This document shows positions 31,863-40,644 of a stretch of 64,000 bases of DNA, in pieces; positions within the stretch are counted from its first letter, which is position 1; each line of letters begins with the position of its first letter. Source of the DNA: Flavobacteriales bacterium (GTDB lineage Bacteria > Bacteroidota > Bacteroidia > Flavobacteriales_F > PHOS-HE28); NCBI GenBank assembly GCA_020635695.1, contig JACJZH010000003.1:186001-250000 (forward strand), read 5' to 3'. Made by a program: the position numbers and the translations under genes. A model generated the notes under the pieces. It was given only the letters and a program-made list of their open reading frames with translations, searched no databases and had not been told where the DNA came from.

Positions 31863-33550
31863 TCGGGATGGCTGAAGAACTCCCGGAACTCGTCCTGATC
31901 TCGGACCTGAACCTCGACAACCTGTCGAACATCCTCCGCAGCCGGGAGGACCTGCCCTGGCGTGTGCGTACTGCTCCGCTGGACGCCGTGGTCCAAGCGC
32001 TGTCGGGCTCCGGCCACGGTTCGTCCACCGCCCTGGTGTGGACACGTCCGGAGAGAGTGAGCCTGCATTTTCAGCGGGCCTTTCGCTACGAGCGGGTGAA
32101 CAAGAGCGACGTGCTGCTGGAGGTGGACCGGTTCATTGACATGCTCCTGGACGCCGCCGGACGGTGGCAGCGCATCCTGGTCCCCCTGTGGCAGGTCCCG
32201 GCCGATGCCCATGGAGGCCTGCAGGAGCTGCGCGACGGGACGGGGTATCATGCGCTCCTTCTTTCCATGAACGCCAGGCTCTGCGAACGGCTTTCCGAGC
32301 GATCCAACATCCACCTGCTGAACAGCGGACGTTGGGTGGAGCGCGCAGGGGCCGGTGCCTGGTCGGACCGGATGTGGTTCCTGACCAAGACGCCCTACTC
32401 CAACGAGGTGTTCCGAGCCGCTGCGGAGGACCTGCTGGCCTTCCATACGTTGGCGACGGGAGGCTCCGTGAAGCTGATCGTCCTTGACCTGGACGACACC
32501 CTTTGGGGTGGGGTGGTCGGGGACGATGGGTGGGAGAACCTCCGGCTCGGCGGGCACGACGCCATCGGTGAGAGCTTCGTGGACTTCCAACGTACCCTCA
32601 AAGGGCTGAAAGAGCGGGGGATCATGCTCGCCATCGCGAGCAAGAACGACCGCGAAGTGGCCCTGGAGGCCATGGACAAGCATCCGGAAATGGTGCTGGA
32701 ACGAAGCGACTTCGTGGCGATGAGGATCGACTGGAACGACAAACCGGGCAACATCGCGGACATGGTCCGCGAACTGAACATCGGTGCCCAGTCCGTGCTC
32801 TTCATCGACGACAATCCCGTGGAACGCTCGCGCGTGCGGGAGTTCCTGCCCGAGGTGATCGTGCCCGAGTGGCCCGCCAACAAGCTGCTGTACACCCGCA
32901 CTCTGCGCGCGCTTCCCGTGTTCGGCCTGGAGGCCATCAGTGATGAGGACCGGCGCCGCACCACGCTCTACCAGGAGGCCGAGGACCGGGAACGGACCCG
33001 TTCCTCGTTCGCGGGTGTGGAGGAATGGCTGGCCTCGCTCGGCACCAGAGTGGTCGTATCCCCGCTCTCGACATCCGATCTGGCCAGGGTGCATCAGCTG
33101 TTCGGCAAGACCAATCAGTTCAACCTGACCACCCGGCGTTGGACGGAACAGGAACTTCGGGACCGGATGGAGGACCCGCTTCGCCCGATCTGGTCCTTCC
33201 GGGTCAGTGATCGGTTCGGGGACTCCGGGCTCACGGGAATGGTGGGGCTTGACCTGACCGACCCGGACAGGGCCGTACTGGGCGACCTGGTGATGAGCTG
33301 CCGGGTGCTCGGGCGCAAGGTGGAGGAGGCCATGCTGCACGTGGCCTGCGACCATGCCCGCTCCCTTGGGCGAACAAGGCTCACCGCCGAACTCATCCCC
33401 ACGGCCAAGAACGGACCCTGCAGAACGTTCATGGAGGCCTCGGGATTCGAGCGGACCGGCACGAACACCTTCGTCTGGGACCTGGGAACGGAGTATCCCG
33501 TACCCGCCACCTTGGAGTTGGTATCGGGTGAAATGTCCGACAGATCATGA
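31859..33550 (+). CDS. FkbH-like HAD-IIIC glyceryl transferase/phosphatase
   Basis: A 563-residue protein of the FkbH family. Studied members take the glyceryl unit from 1,3-bisphosphoglycerate, remove the phosphate and leave glyceryl on an acyl carrier protein. The N-terminal 200 residues match the family's capping region. The HAD domain has VLDLDDTLWGGVVGDDG (DLDDT at 210-214), IASKND and VLFIDDNPVER. A C-terminal GNAT-like domain (SCRVLGRKVEEAML, AKNGPCRTFMEASGF) is present, as in long FkbH proteins. The carrier lies immediately upstream. None of the genes that turn glyceryl-ACP into methoxymalonyl-ACP is nearby. An ATG at 31868 is an alternative start. Confidence 0.88.
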   Translation: MIGMAEELPELVLISDLNLDNLSNILRSREDLPWRVRTAPLDAVVQALSGSGHGSSTALVWTRPERVSLHFQRAFRYERVNKSDVLLEVDRFIDMLLDAAGRWQRILVPLWQVPADAHGGLQELRDGTGYHALLLSMNARLCERLSERSNIHLLNSGRWVERAGAGAWSDRMWFLTKTPYSNEVFRAAAEDLLAFHTLATGGSVKLIVLDLDDTLWGGVVGDDGWENLRLGGHDAIGESFVDFQRTLKGLKERGIMLAIASKNDREVALEAMDKHPEMVLERSDFVAMRIDWNDKPGNIADMVRELNIGAQSVLFIDDNPVERSRVREFLPEVIVPEWPANKLLYTRTLRALPVFGLEAISDEDRRRTTLYQEAEDRERTRSSFAGVEEWLASLGTRVVVSPLSTSDLARVHQLFGKTNQFNLTTRRWTEQELRDRMEDPLRPIWSFRVSDRFGDSGLTGMVGLDLTDPDRAVLGDLVMSCRVLGRKVEEAMLHVACDHARSLGRTRLTAELIPTAKNGPCRTFMEASGFERTGTNTFVWDLGTEYPVPATLELVSGEMSDRS

Positions 33551-35199
33551 CCACGAGCAGGAGCGTTTCGTTGGAACTGGTGGCGGACCGGCAGGCCATG
33601 CAGCGGTTCGCCGACCTTTCCGGTGACCACAGCTCCCTGCACATGGACCCCGCTCACGGAGCGCGTTCCCGCTTCGGGGAGAACGTCGTTCATGGCGTAC
33701 TTCCACTGCTGGCCCTTCCCCTCCTGTTGAAGGACCTGGCCCTTCCCGCAGACCTGTGGATCGCGGAGATCGAGGCCCGATTCCCGGCCCCACTGGCCCC
33801 CGGCCGACCGGTGAGGCTGACCGCCACCTGGAGCCCCGCGGATGCCACACAACAGGTCCAGTTCGAACTGTCGGGCGATGGCGGCAGACCCCTGACCCGC
33901 GGATCGCTGACGTTCCGGGAGGGCGTCCGATCGGCCGTGCCGGACCGGACCGTCGGCCCCTCATCGCTCCTTCCGCAGGCCTTGTCGGAGAGGGTGCTAT
34001 GGGCCGACGAGATGAGGAAGGGTGAACGGTCCTCCTTCCCCTACGTATGGGGAGATGCCCAGGGTCGCGCGATGCGGGAGGTGCTCTCCGGCATGCTCAA
34101 GGGCGTTCCAGAGGAAGAACTGAACACCGCCGTTCCCGGGCCTTCAGGTTGGGCGTTCGCCTGCCTGGCCCTGCTCTCCACCCAGGTGGGCATGGTGATG
34201 CCGGGACGGGCGGCCACCCTCCTGGAATTCCAACTACGGATCCCCGAACAGGCCCTTGCACCACATGGCAGCGGCACGGTGCGTTCCGAGGTGAAGCTCG
34301 CGTCCCAGACCTCCGGCACCCTGGTCCAGGACGTGGAGTTCCTGGCGGAGGACACCGTGCTGGCATCGGCCCAGGTGAAGGCTTCGGTGGCCCGGCGGCC
34401 TTACGCCCCACCCGCAATGGCGGAACTCGCCAAGCGCGTGGCGGACCGGGGTCTGAAGGACAAGGTGGTGCTGATCAGCGGCGCTTCGCGGGGCCTCGGC
34501 GCGGTAACGGCCAAGCTCTTCGCCGCACACGGTGCCCGGGTGGTGGTGAATTTCCGGACCTCGCAGGAAGCGGCCGACCAGGTGGTCTCGGACATCCAGG
34601 CACATGGTGGCCAGGCCATGGCGGTGCATGCGGACATCACCGAGGAGAAAGAGGTCGCGGCCATGATGGCCCAGGTCCATGCGGCGTGGGGGAACGTGGA
34701 CGTCCTGGTGAACAATGCAGTGGCCGGATACCGGTCCCAGCCGATCGAGGAGACGAGCTGGGCACACGTGCAGCAGGACATCGATGTGGTGGTGAAGGGA
34801 TCATTCCTGTTGGTGCAGGCGGTCCTGCGCGGTTTTGAGGAACAAGGCGGTGGCCGCATCGTCAACATTTCGTCCACGGCCGTGGAGGCACCTCCCCGCT
34901 CGCACGCCCGGTACGTGATCGCCAAGTCCGCACTCAGCGGACTGACGCGTTCGCTCGCCGTGGAACTGGCGGGAAGGAACGTGCTCGTGAACGAAGTGGT
35001 GCCGAGCTTCATGGAGACCGATCTGACCAGCGGGACCGACCGGGTGAGCATCGGCCAGATCAAGGCCGCCTCACCGATGAAACGCCTGCCCAGCCCGGAG
35101 GAGGTGGCCGATGTCATCGTGTTCCTCGCTTCGCCCCAGGCAGCGCACATGTCCGGCCAGCGTCTGGTGGTCACAGGCGGAGCCCCCCCCTTCCTGTAG
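33547..35199 (+). CDS. MaoC-like hydratase / SDR reductase fusion
   Basis: A 550-residue fusion. Residues 1-115 form a MaoC-type hotdog with the hydratase signature FADLSGDHSSLHMDPAHG (Asp27, His32) and ENVVHG. Residues 125-290 look like a second, degenerate hotdog (SGWAFACLALLSTQVGMVMP) without a clear active site. Residues 305-550 are a FabG-like short-chain reductase: GASRGLG (312-318), LVNNAVAG, catalytic Ser in VNISSTAV (about 442) and YVIAK (Tyr456, Lys460). Together they could reduce 3-oxoacyl-ACP and dehydrate or hydrate the 3-hydroxy product. The overlap with the FkbH gene (ATGA) suggests the substrate is on the cassette's carrier. The substrate is inferred. Confidence 0.85.
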   Translation: MTTSRSVSLELVADRQAMQRFADLSGDHSSLHMDPAHGARSRFGENVVHGVLPLLALPLLLKDLALPADLWIAEIEARFPAPLAPGRPVRLTATWSPADATQQVQFELSGDGGRPLTRGSLTFREGVRSAVPDRTVGPSSLLPQALSERVLWADEMRKGERSSFPYVWGDAQGRAMREVLSGMLKGVPEEELNTAVPGPSGWAFACLALLSTQVGMVMPGRAATLLEFQLRIPEQALAPHGSGTVRSEVKLASQTSGTLVQDVEFLAEDTVLASAQVKASVARRPYAPPAMAELAKRVADRGLKDKVVLISGASRGLGAVTAKLFAAHGARVVVNFRTSQEAADQVVSDIQAHGGQAMAVHADITEEKEVAAMMAQVHAAWGNVDVLVNNAVAGYRSQPIEETSWAHVQQDIDVVVKGSFLLVQAVLRGFEEQGGGRIVNISSTAVEAPPRSHARYVIAKSALSGLTRSLAVELAGRNVLVNEVVPSFMETDLTSGTDRVSIGQIKAASPMKRLPSPEEVADVIVFLASPQAAHMSGQRLVVTGGAPPFL

Positions 35200-35212
35200 C
35201 ACTTCGCCGGTC

Positions 35213-36250
35213 ATGCGCCCCAGCTCCCCAAAGGTCTCCTTGACCACCGGTACCAAGGCGGGTGTGGATCGGATCCTCAGCTTCACCCGCCTCACCTATG
35301 GTGCCGATGCGCACCAGGCCCACGAAGGCACCCTTGAGTGGATGTACGAGGCATGCCCCCTGGTGCCCGAAGGGCTGGATGCCCTGATCGCGGCACAGGA
35401 CGAGGAAGGCCATGTCGTAGGCCTTGTGAACAGGCTGTACTTGAACTGGTCGCTGGAAGGTTCCATCGTGACCATGCCCTCCATCGGTGACCTCGCGGTC
35501 TCTCCCACCCACCGGGCCGGAGGCCTTGGTCTGCGGCTGGCCATGGCCGCCGTGCGCGGCACGGACCATGCCTTCGTGAACGGATCGAACCCGAACAGCT
35601 CACCGCTCTTTCGCGGCCTCCGCTATCAGGAGCTGGTCGGAGCGGCCTGGTACCGGACCATCCTGCGGCCGGTCCGGGCGGGCGTGCGGCTCGGCATGCA
35701 TCGCCTGGGGCTCCGGCCCGGCGCACGGATCCCATCCCCGGGCACGGTCGATGGCTATCAATGCACGGGATCACCGGGCGGGAGCGAACTCGATGCCTTG
35801 GCGGCCTTGTTGAACGACCATCCCGCTCCGGTGAAGCCCTGGTGGGACCGATCGCTGCTCACGTGGCGTTTCTTCCACCCGAAGGGTCCGCGTCATGTGT
35901 TGGTGCATGATCCGGGATGCCAGGCGGCCCTGCTCCTGTCGTTCGGGGTCCGGCGTGGCCTGCGGATGGCCAGACCGATCGCCTACCGGGCCCAGGACGA
36001 GGACGGGACGAGGGCCCTCCTGCAAGCCGGGATGAAGGTGTCCAGGAACATGGGGGCCGATGTGCTCCTGGCCTTCACGTTCGATCCGGCCGAGAAGCGC
36101 ATCCTGGAGGACCTGGGCGCACGCCGGGCCCCATCCGTCCCCGGAACGTTCTTCCACCACCGGGATCGGCGTGGGAACGTGGCCATGTTCGAACACGCCT
36201 GGGTGCAGGGTGCCGCTTCCGACCTGGGCCTGGAGGCGGTCCGTCGTTGA
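35213..36250 (+). CDS. GNAT-type acyltransferase, last gene of the acyl-carrier cassette
   Basis: A 345-residue protein with one recognisable GNAT core. The acyl-donor loop is in DLAVSPTHRAGGLGLRLAMAAV (about 86-107), followed by HAFVNGSNPNSSPLFRGLRY. The second half (LLNDHPAPVKPWWDRSLLTW onward) resembles the partner domain of larger GNAT proteins in polysaccharide clusters. It starts 13 bases after the MaoC-SDR gene. By position it is the best candidate to move the carrier-bound acyl group onto an amino sugar, but GNAT enzymes more often use acyl-CoA, so this is inference. The ATG at 35213 follows the previous stop; the longer frame overlaps the reductase gene. Confidence 0.75.
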   Translation: MRPSSPKVSLTTGTKAGVDRILSFTRLTYGADAHQAHEGTLEWMYEACPLVPEGLDALIAAQDEEGHVVGLVNRLYLNWSLEGSIVTMPSIGDLAVSPTHRAGGLGLRLAMAAVRGTDHAFVNGSNPNSSPLFRGLRYQELVGAAWYRTILRPVRAGVRLGMHRLGLRPGARIPSPGTVDGYQCTGSPGGSELDALAALLNDHPAPVKPWWDRSLLTWRFFHPKGPRHVLVHDPGCQAALLLSFGVRRGLRMARPIAYRAQDEDGTRALLQAGMKVSRNMGADVLLAFTFDPAEKRILEDLGARRAPSVPGTFFHHRDRRGNVAMFEHAWVQGAASDLGLEAVRR

Positions 36251-36338
36251 CCTCCGATACCCGTACACTTGGCATGAACCCGTATGTTCGGATCTTCGCC
36301 GCGGGGAACGTCAGGCCAAGGGAACCGAGAAGTCGAGC

Positions 36339-37163
36339 ATGAAGATCGTCGTAGACGCGAAGTCCTGGAACCCCGTGCCCGACCTGCGGGAAGTGTTCGC
36401 ACATCGCGACCTCTTCCTGACGCTGGCATACAGGGATGTCCGGGTGCGGTACGCGCAGACCATGCTCGGGCTGGGGTGGGCCTTGTTCCAGCCCCTGGCC
36501 ACCCTGCTGATCATGGTGCTCGTGTTCGGGCGGGCCGTGAAGGTGGACACCCAGGGAGTCCCTTACAGCCTGTTCGCCATCACGGGGATCTCCGCGTGGA
36601 GCTACTTCGCCTTCGTGCTGAAGGAGTCCGGCAGCTCATTGATCGGCGCGCAGGAGATGGTCCGGAAGATCTATTTCCCCCGTCTCATCATCCCCCTCAG
36701 CAAGGCCACGGTGGGCCTGATCGACATGGGGGTGGCCGTGGTCCTGATGCTGATCATGTTCGCGGTGCACGGCCGTATGCCGGCTCCCAACGCCCTGCTC
36801 GCCATCCCCTTCCTGCTGGGGATCATGTGCGCCGCCCTGGGGGTGGGCATCTGGATCAGCGCGCTCACCATCCGGTTCCGTGACCTGCAGCATGTGGTCC
36901 CGTTCATCGTGCAGTTCGGGCTGTTCGCCACACCCGTGGCCTATCCTGCGGAACTCGTCACCCGATCGCTTCCCCACTGGGTGCAGGTGCTCTATTTCAT
37001 GAACCCCATGTCGGGCCTGGTCGAAGGGTACCGCTGGAGCCTGCTGGGCGGTGCGCCCCCCGATCAGCTGATCTGGGTCTCCGTGGTCTTCACCGGCCTG
37101 TTGCTGATCAGCGGCCTGTTCTACTTCCGGTCCATGGAACGCTATCTCGCCGATCTGGTATGA
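36339..37163 (+). CDS. wzm: ABC-2 type glycan exporter, membrane subunit
   Basis: A 274-residue polytopic protein with six or so membrane helices, first preceded by the amphipathic segment LFLTLAYRDVRVRYAQT typical of Wzm/TagG. The conserved WALFQPLATLLIMVLVFG and FPRLIIPLSKA stretches and the closing FYFRSMERYLADLV fit polysaccharide-export permeases. It pairs with the downstream ATPase. I start it at the ATG 36339, which gives the usual cytoplasmic N-terminus. The 89-base gap upstream shows no clear -7 box. Confidence 0.92.
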   Translation: MKIVVDAKSWNPVPDLREVFAHRDLFLTLAYRDVRVRYAQTMLGLGWALFQPLATLLIMVLVFGRAVKVDTQGVPYSLFAITGISAWSYFAFVLKESGSSLIGAQEMVRKIYFPRLIIPLSKATVGLIDMGVAVVLMLIMFAVHGRMPAPNALLAIPFLLGIMCAALGVGIWISALTIRFRDLQHVVPFIVQFGLFATPVAYPAELVTRSLPHWVQVLYFMNPMSGLVEGYRWSLLGGAPPDQLIWVSVVFTGLLLISGLFYFRSMERYLADLV

Positions 37164-37206
37164 ACAACGCACCACATCCCCCCGCCAACGGGAAAGCCCT
37201 CCGGCC

Positions 37207-38469
37207 ATGAGCGACCGCATGGTGTTGGTGGAAGGGATCGGCAAGCGCTATCGCCTGGGCGGGCCGGCCCGCATGGACATCCGCAAGGGACTGGCCCACA
37301 ACCTTCGCGCGCTTGCCCAGCGCGGTGGCGAACATTTCTGGGCGTTGCGTGACGTGGACCTGGAACTGAGGCAGGGAGAGGCCTTGGGCATCATCGGCCG
37401 CAACGGTGCGGGAAAGAGCACCCTGCTGAAGATCCTTTCCCGGATCACCAATCCGACGGAAGGCAGGTTCGAGATCCATGGCCGCGTGAGCTCCCTGCTC
37501 GAGGTGGGTACCGGCTTCCACCCCGAACTGAGCGGCCGGGAGAACATCTTCCTGAACGGCACCATCCTGGGCATGCGCCGCAGCGAGGTGAAGCGGAAGT
37601 TCGATGAGATCGTCGACTTCAGCGGCGTGGAGCTGTTCATCGACAATCCGGTGAAGCACTACAGCAGCGGGCAGAAGGTGCGGCTCGCCTTCGCCGTGGC
37701 GGCCCATCTGGAACCCGAGGTGCTGATCATCGACGAGGTGCTCGCCGTCGGGGACCTGGAGTTCCAGCGGAAGTGTTTGGGCAAGATGCAGGACGTGACC
37801 AGCAGTGGCCGGACGATCCTGTTCGTGAGCCACAACATGAGCGCCATCAACAGCCTGTGCCGACGTTGCATCCTGCTGGAGCATGGCGCCAAGACCATGG
37901 AGGGCGAGACCGCGGACGTCGTGCATGCCTATGTCCATGGGAACGATCAGGAAGCCTCGGGGGTGGTGGACCTTTCGGGGAGCCCAGTGACCGGGGATGG
38001 CGCCGCACGACTGCTCCAATTGCGCTGGGTGGACCCACAGGGGAACACGCTTCCGCGGGCCAAGGTGACCGATGCGGTGGGGCTGGAGGTGAGCTACGAG
38101 GTGCTCCGGGAGGGCGTTCGCCCCCAGCCCGTGGTCTTCATCCACGACTCCGAAGGCGATCACATCTTCACCTCGTTCCCCGGCATCGATGTGGCCGTCG
38201 GACGCACGGTGGGTCGGCATGTGGCCACCCTGCGCCTCCCCGCGAACCTCTTCAATGAGGACACGTATTTCGCCAGCCTGTGGCTGGCCACCTGGCTGCC
38301 CCACAAGGTGCACCAGGTGCATGAGAACGTGATCAACATCTCCGTGATGGACGACCTCGCATCCCCGACCCGGTCGCCCAGTCACTACCGGATCCGAGGT
38401 GCCCTGAGACCGTTGTTCCCATGGGATATCGGGGTGCGGCAAGGCACCGGGGACCACCTGGGCAGCTAG
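37207..38469 (+). CDS. wzt: ABC glycan exporter, ATPase subunit with carbohydrate-binding tail
   Basis: A 420-residue protein. Residues 1-240 are an ABC ATPase: Walker A GRNGAGKST (64-72), signature YSSGQKVRLAFA, Walker B VLIIDEVLAVGD and switch FVSHNMSAI. Residues about 255-400 are an extra beta-sandwich as in Wzt_C, which in O-antigen exporters binds the modified non-reducing end of the finished chain before transport. Such a domain implies that the exported glycan carries a specific terminal cap. The gene is 43 bases after wzm. Downstream, a fresh -7 box starts the nonulosonic-acid operon. Confidence 0.92.
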   Translation: MSDRMVLVEGIGKRYRLGGPARMDIRKGLAHNLRALAQRGGEHFWALRDVDLELRQGEALGIIGRNGAGKSTLLKILSRITNPTEGRFEIHGRVSSLLEVGTGFHPELSGRENIFLNGTILGMRRSEVKRKFDEIVDFSGVELFIDNPVKHYSSGQKVRLAFAVAAHLEPEVLIIDEVLAVGDLEFQRKCLGKMQDVTSSGRTILFVSHNMSAINSLCRRCILLEHGAKTMEGETADVVHAYVHGNDQEASGVVDLSGSPVTGDGAARLLQLRWVDPQGNTLPRAKVTDAVGLEVSYEVLREGVRPQPVVFIHDSEGDHIFTSFPGIDVAVGRTVGRHVATLRLPANLFNEDTYFASLWLATWLPHKVHQVHENVINISVMDDLASPTRSPSHYRIRGALRPLFPWDIGVRQGTGDHLGS

Positions 38470-38500
38470 GCGTCCAACGCGCACGACCGGCCGGCTCCGG

Positions 38501-38508
38501 TATCTTTG
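38501..38508 (+). promoter_or_regulatory. Bacteroidota -7 box of the nonulosonic-acid operon
   Basis: TATCTTTG, exact TANNTTTG, ending 5 bases before the legB ATG. A GGAGG-like run lies only 1 base before the ATG, too close to act as a ribosome site, so a leaderless or nearly leaderless transcript is the simplest reading. Confidence 0.65.
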
Positions 38509-38513
38509 GAGGC

Positions 38514-39509
38514 ATGTCAGCGACCAGGAGAACGCTCGTCACGGGTGCAGGAGGCTTCATTGGCAGCCACGTGGTGGAGGCGCTCGTACGGGCAGGACGG
38601 GAGGTACGTGCCCTGGTCCACTACAACTCACGGAACGACTGGGGGTGGTTGGAAGGAATGCCCCGGGAGGTGTCCCAGTCCGTGGAAGTGCTTCCCGGCG
38701 ATGTTCGGGACCCCCATTTGATCCGTGAGGCCATGCGCGGCGTGGACCGCGTGTACCATCTGGCCGCGTTGATCGGCATACCCTACAGCTACCTGGCCCC
38801 GGACAGCTATGTGGATACCAACGTGCGCGGGACCCTGAACGTGCTCCAGGCTGCGCGCGAGGCCGATGTGGAACGGGTCCTCGTCACCTCCACCAGTGAG
38901 GTGTATGGCACGGCGCGCACGGTGCCGATCACGGAGGACCATCCGCGACAAGGACAGTCCCCGTATTCCGCCAGCAAGATCGGAGCGGACCACCTCGCCC
39001 TGTCCTTTCATCTCAGCTTCGGCCTGCCGGTCTCCGTGGTTCGTCCGTTCAACACCTATGGACCCCGGCAGAGCGCTCGGGCGGTGATCCCCACCATCAT
39101 CACCCAACTGCTGGGAGGAGCTTCCGAGATCCGGTTGGGGTCCCTGCATCCGACGCGGGACCTGGTCTTCGTGCACGATACGGCCCAGGCGTTCCTGGCC
39201 ATCGACGGATCGCCCGCCACCATCGGAGAGGAGGTGAACGTGGCCACCCAACAGGAGATCGCCATCGGGGACCTGGCCACGAAGCTCATGGACCTGACCG
39301 GGGTCCAGGCCGGCATCGTTTCCAGTGAGGAACGGATCAGGCCGGAGAACAGCGAGGTGGAGCGACTGCTGGGCAGTGCCGCCAAGCTGAAGGAGCTGAC
39401 CGGTTGGACCCCCGCACATGACCTGGACCAAGGGCTGGCAAGGACCGTGGAATGGTTCTCGGACGCCGCTGTCAGGAAGGGCTACAAGTCGCACCTCTAC
39501 AATGTTTGA
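38514..39509 (+). CDS. legB: NAD-dependent sugar-nucleotide 4,6-dehydratase, LegB type
   Basis: A 331-residue extended SDR enzyme. The nucleotide fold is GAGGFIG (11-17); the diagnostic LegB stretch ALVHYNSRNDWGWLEGMP follows; the active site has STSEVYG and YSASK (Tyr151, Lys155), then RPFNTYGPRQSARAVIP. It would convert nucleotide-linked GlcNAc to the 4-keto-6-deoxy sugar, first step to legionaminic acid. A PtmE-like guanylyltransferase in the same operon suggests the GDP-linked route known from Campylobacter. The ATG at 38514 follows directly on the -7 box. Confidence 0.9.
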   Translation: MSATRRTLVTGAGGFIGSHVVEALVRAGREVRALVHYNSRNDWGWLEGMPREVSQSVEVLPGDVRDPHLIREAMRGVDRVYHLAALIGIPYSYLAPDSYVDTNVRGTLNVLQAAREADVERVLVTSTSEVYGTARTVPITEDHPRQGQSPYSASKIGADHLALSFHLSFGLPVSVVRPFNTYGPRQSARAVIPTIITQLLGGASEIRLGSLHPTRDLVFVHDTAQAFLAIDGSPATIGEEVNVATQQEIAIGDLATKLMDLTGVQAGIVSSEERIRPENSEVERLLGSAAKLKELTGWTPAHDLDQGLARTVEWFSDAAVRKGYKSHLYNV

Positions 39510-40644
39510 GAGGGTCCTGGAAGGCATCCGGGACCTGTTCCCCGGATCGGCGGGGACCATACCGCTCCATGCCCCCTGGTTCGACACGGCCGATGAGGAG
39601 GCCGTGATGGCCTGTGTGCGCTCGTCCTTCGTTTCGTCGGTCGGTGAAGGGATCCTGGCCTTCGAACAGGAACTGGCCGAATACACCGGGGCCGGTCGTG
39701 CCGTGGCCGTGGTGAACGGTACTGCCGCCCTGCACGCAGCCCTGGTACTGAACGGTGTGGGGCCGGGCGACCTGGTGATCACCCAGGCCTTCACCTTCAT
39801 CGCCACCTGCAATGCGATCACCTACACCGGCGCCAGGCCCGTGTTCATCGATGTCGATCCGGACACGTTCGGCCTGTCACCCCGGGCACTGGAGCGTTGG
39901 CTGGACCGGGAATGCCGACAGGAAGGGGATGGTTGCGTGCATGTCCGTACAGGTGCCCGCGTGCGTGCCTGCATCCCGATGCACACCTTCGGGCATGTGG
40001 CGCACATCGAGGAGATCATCACCCGCTGCAGGGACCGTGGGATCGCGGTGATCGAGGACGCCGCGGAGGCGCTCGGTTCCACCCGAGGAGGCCGGCACGC
40101 GGGCACGTTCGCTCCGATCGGGACGCTCAGCTTCAACGGCAACAAGATCGTGACCTGTGGAGGTGGCGGGGCCTTGCTGTTCGAGGACCCCGAGCTCGCC
40201 GACCGGGCAAAACACCTGACCACCCAGGCCAAGGTCCCTCATCCATGGGCCTTCCAGCATGACCTGATCGGCTTCAACCACCGGATGCCCAACCTGAACG
40301 CATCGCTGGCCCGAAGCCAGTTGCGCAAGCTTCCCCACAACCTGGCCGTGAAACGGGCCCTGCACGATCGGTATCGCGAACTGTTCGCCGATGGCCCGTT
40401 CCGGTTGGTGGAGGCCCCGCCGGGAACCAGCCCCAACCACTGGCTGAACGCCGTGCTCGTGAGGGACCGGCAGGAACGGGACACCTTCCTGCAGGCCTGT
40501 CTGGAGGCAGGCATCCAGGCCCGACCGGCATGGGAGCTCGCGACGGACCAACCCATGTACCGGGACGACCTGAAGGACGACCTTGCCGTTTCGCGGGAAT
40601 TGCAGGACCGCTGTGTGAACCTTCCGAGCAGTGCCCATCCATGA
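39502..40644 (+). CDS. legC: PLP-dependent sugar aminotransferase, LegC type
   Basis: A 380-residue DegT/DnrJ/EryC1 family enzyme that aminates the 4-keto sugar made by LegB. Characteristic segments: IPLHAPWFDTADEEAVMACV near the N-terminus, VVNGTAALHAAL (phosphate-binding), VIEDAAEALGST with the cofactor aspartate, and the Schiff-base lysine in SFNGNKIVTCGGGG (Lys215). The WELATDQPMYRD ending is typical of the LegC group. The ATG at 39502 overlaps the legB stop by 8 bases; the upstream frame from 39418 lies inside legB and is noise. Confidence 0.9.
   Translation: MFERVLEGIRDLFPGSAGTIPLHAPWFDTADEEAVMACVRSSFVSSVGEGILAFEQELAEYTGAGRAVAVVNGTAALHAALVLNGVGPGDLVITQAFTFIATCNAITYTGARPVFIDVDPDTFGLSPRALERWLDRECRQEGDGCVHVRTGARVRACIPMHTFGHVAHIEEIITRCRDRGIAVIEDAAEALGSTRGGRHAGTFAPIGTLSFNGNKIVTCGGGGALLFEDPELADRAKHLTTQAKVPHPWAFQHDLIGFNHRMPNLNASLARSQLRKLPHNLAVKRALHDRYRELFADGPFRLVEAPPGTSPNHWLNAVLVRDRQERDTFLQACLEAGIQARPAWELATDQPMYRDDLKDDLAVSRELQDRCVNLPSSAHP

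Noticed and set aside
31560..35199. FkbH cassette making methoxymalonyl extender units for a polyketide
   Set aside because: The dehydrogenases and methyltransferase of that pathway and any polyketide synthase are missing; surrounding genes are for glycans.
38514..39509. Pseudaminic acid pathway (PseB in place of LegB)
   Set aside because: The NSRNDWGWLEGMP stretch and NAD-type active site match LegB; PseB, PseC and PseG-type genes are absent.
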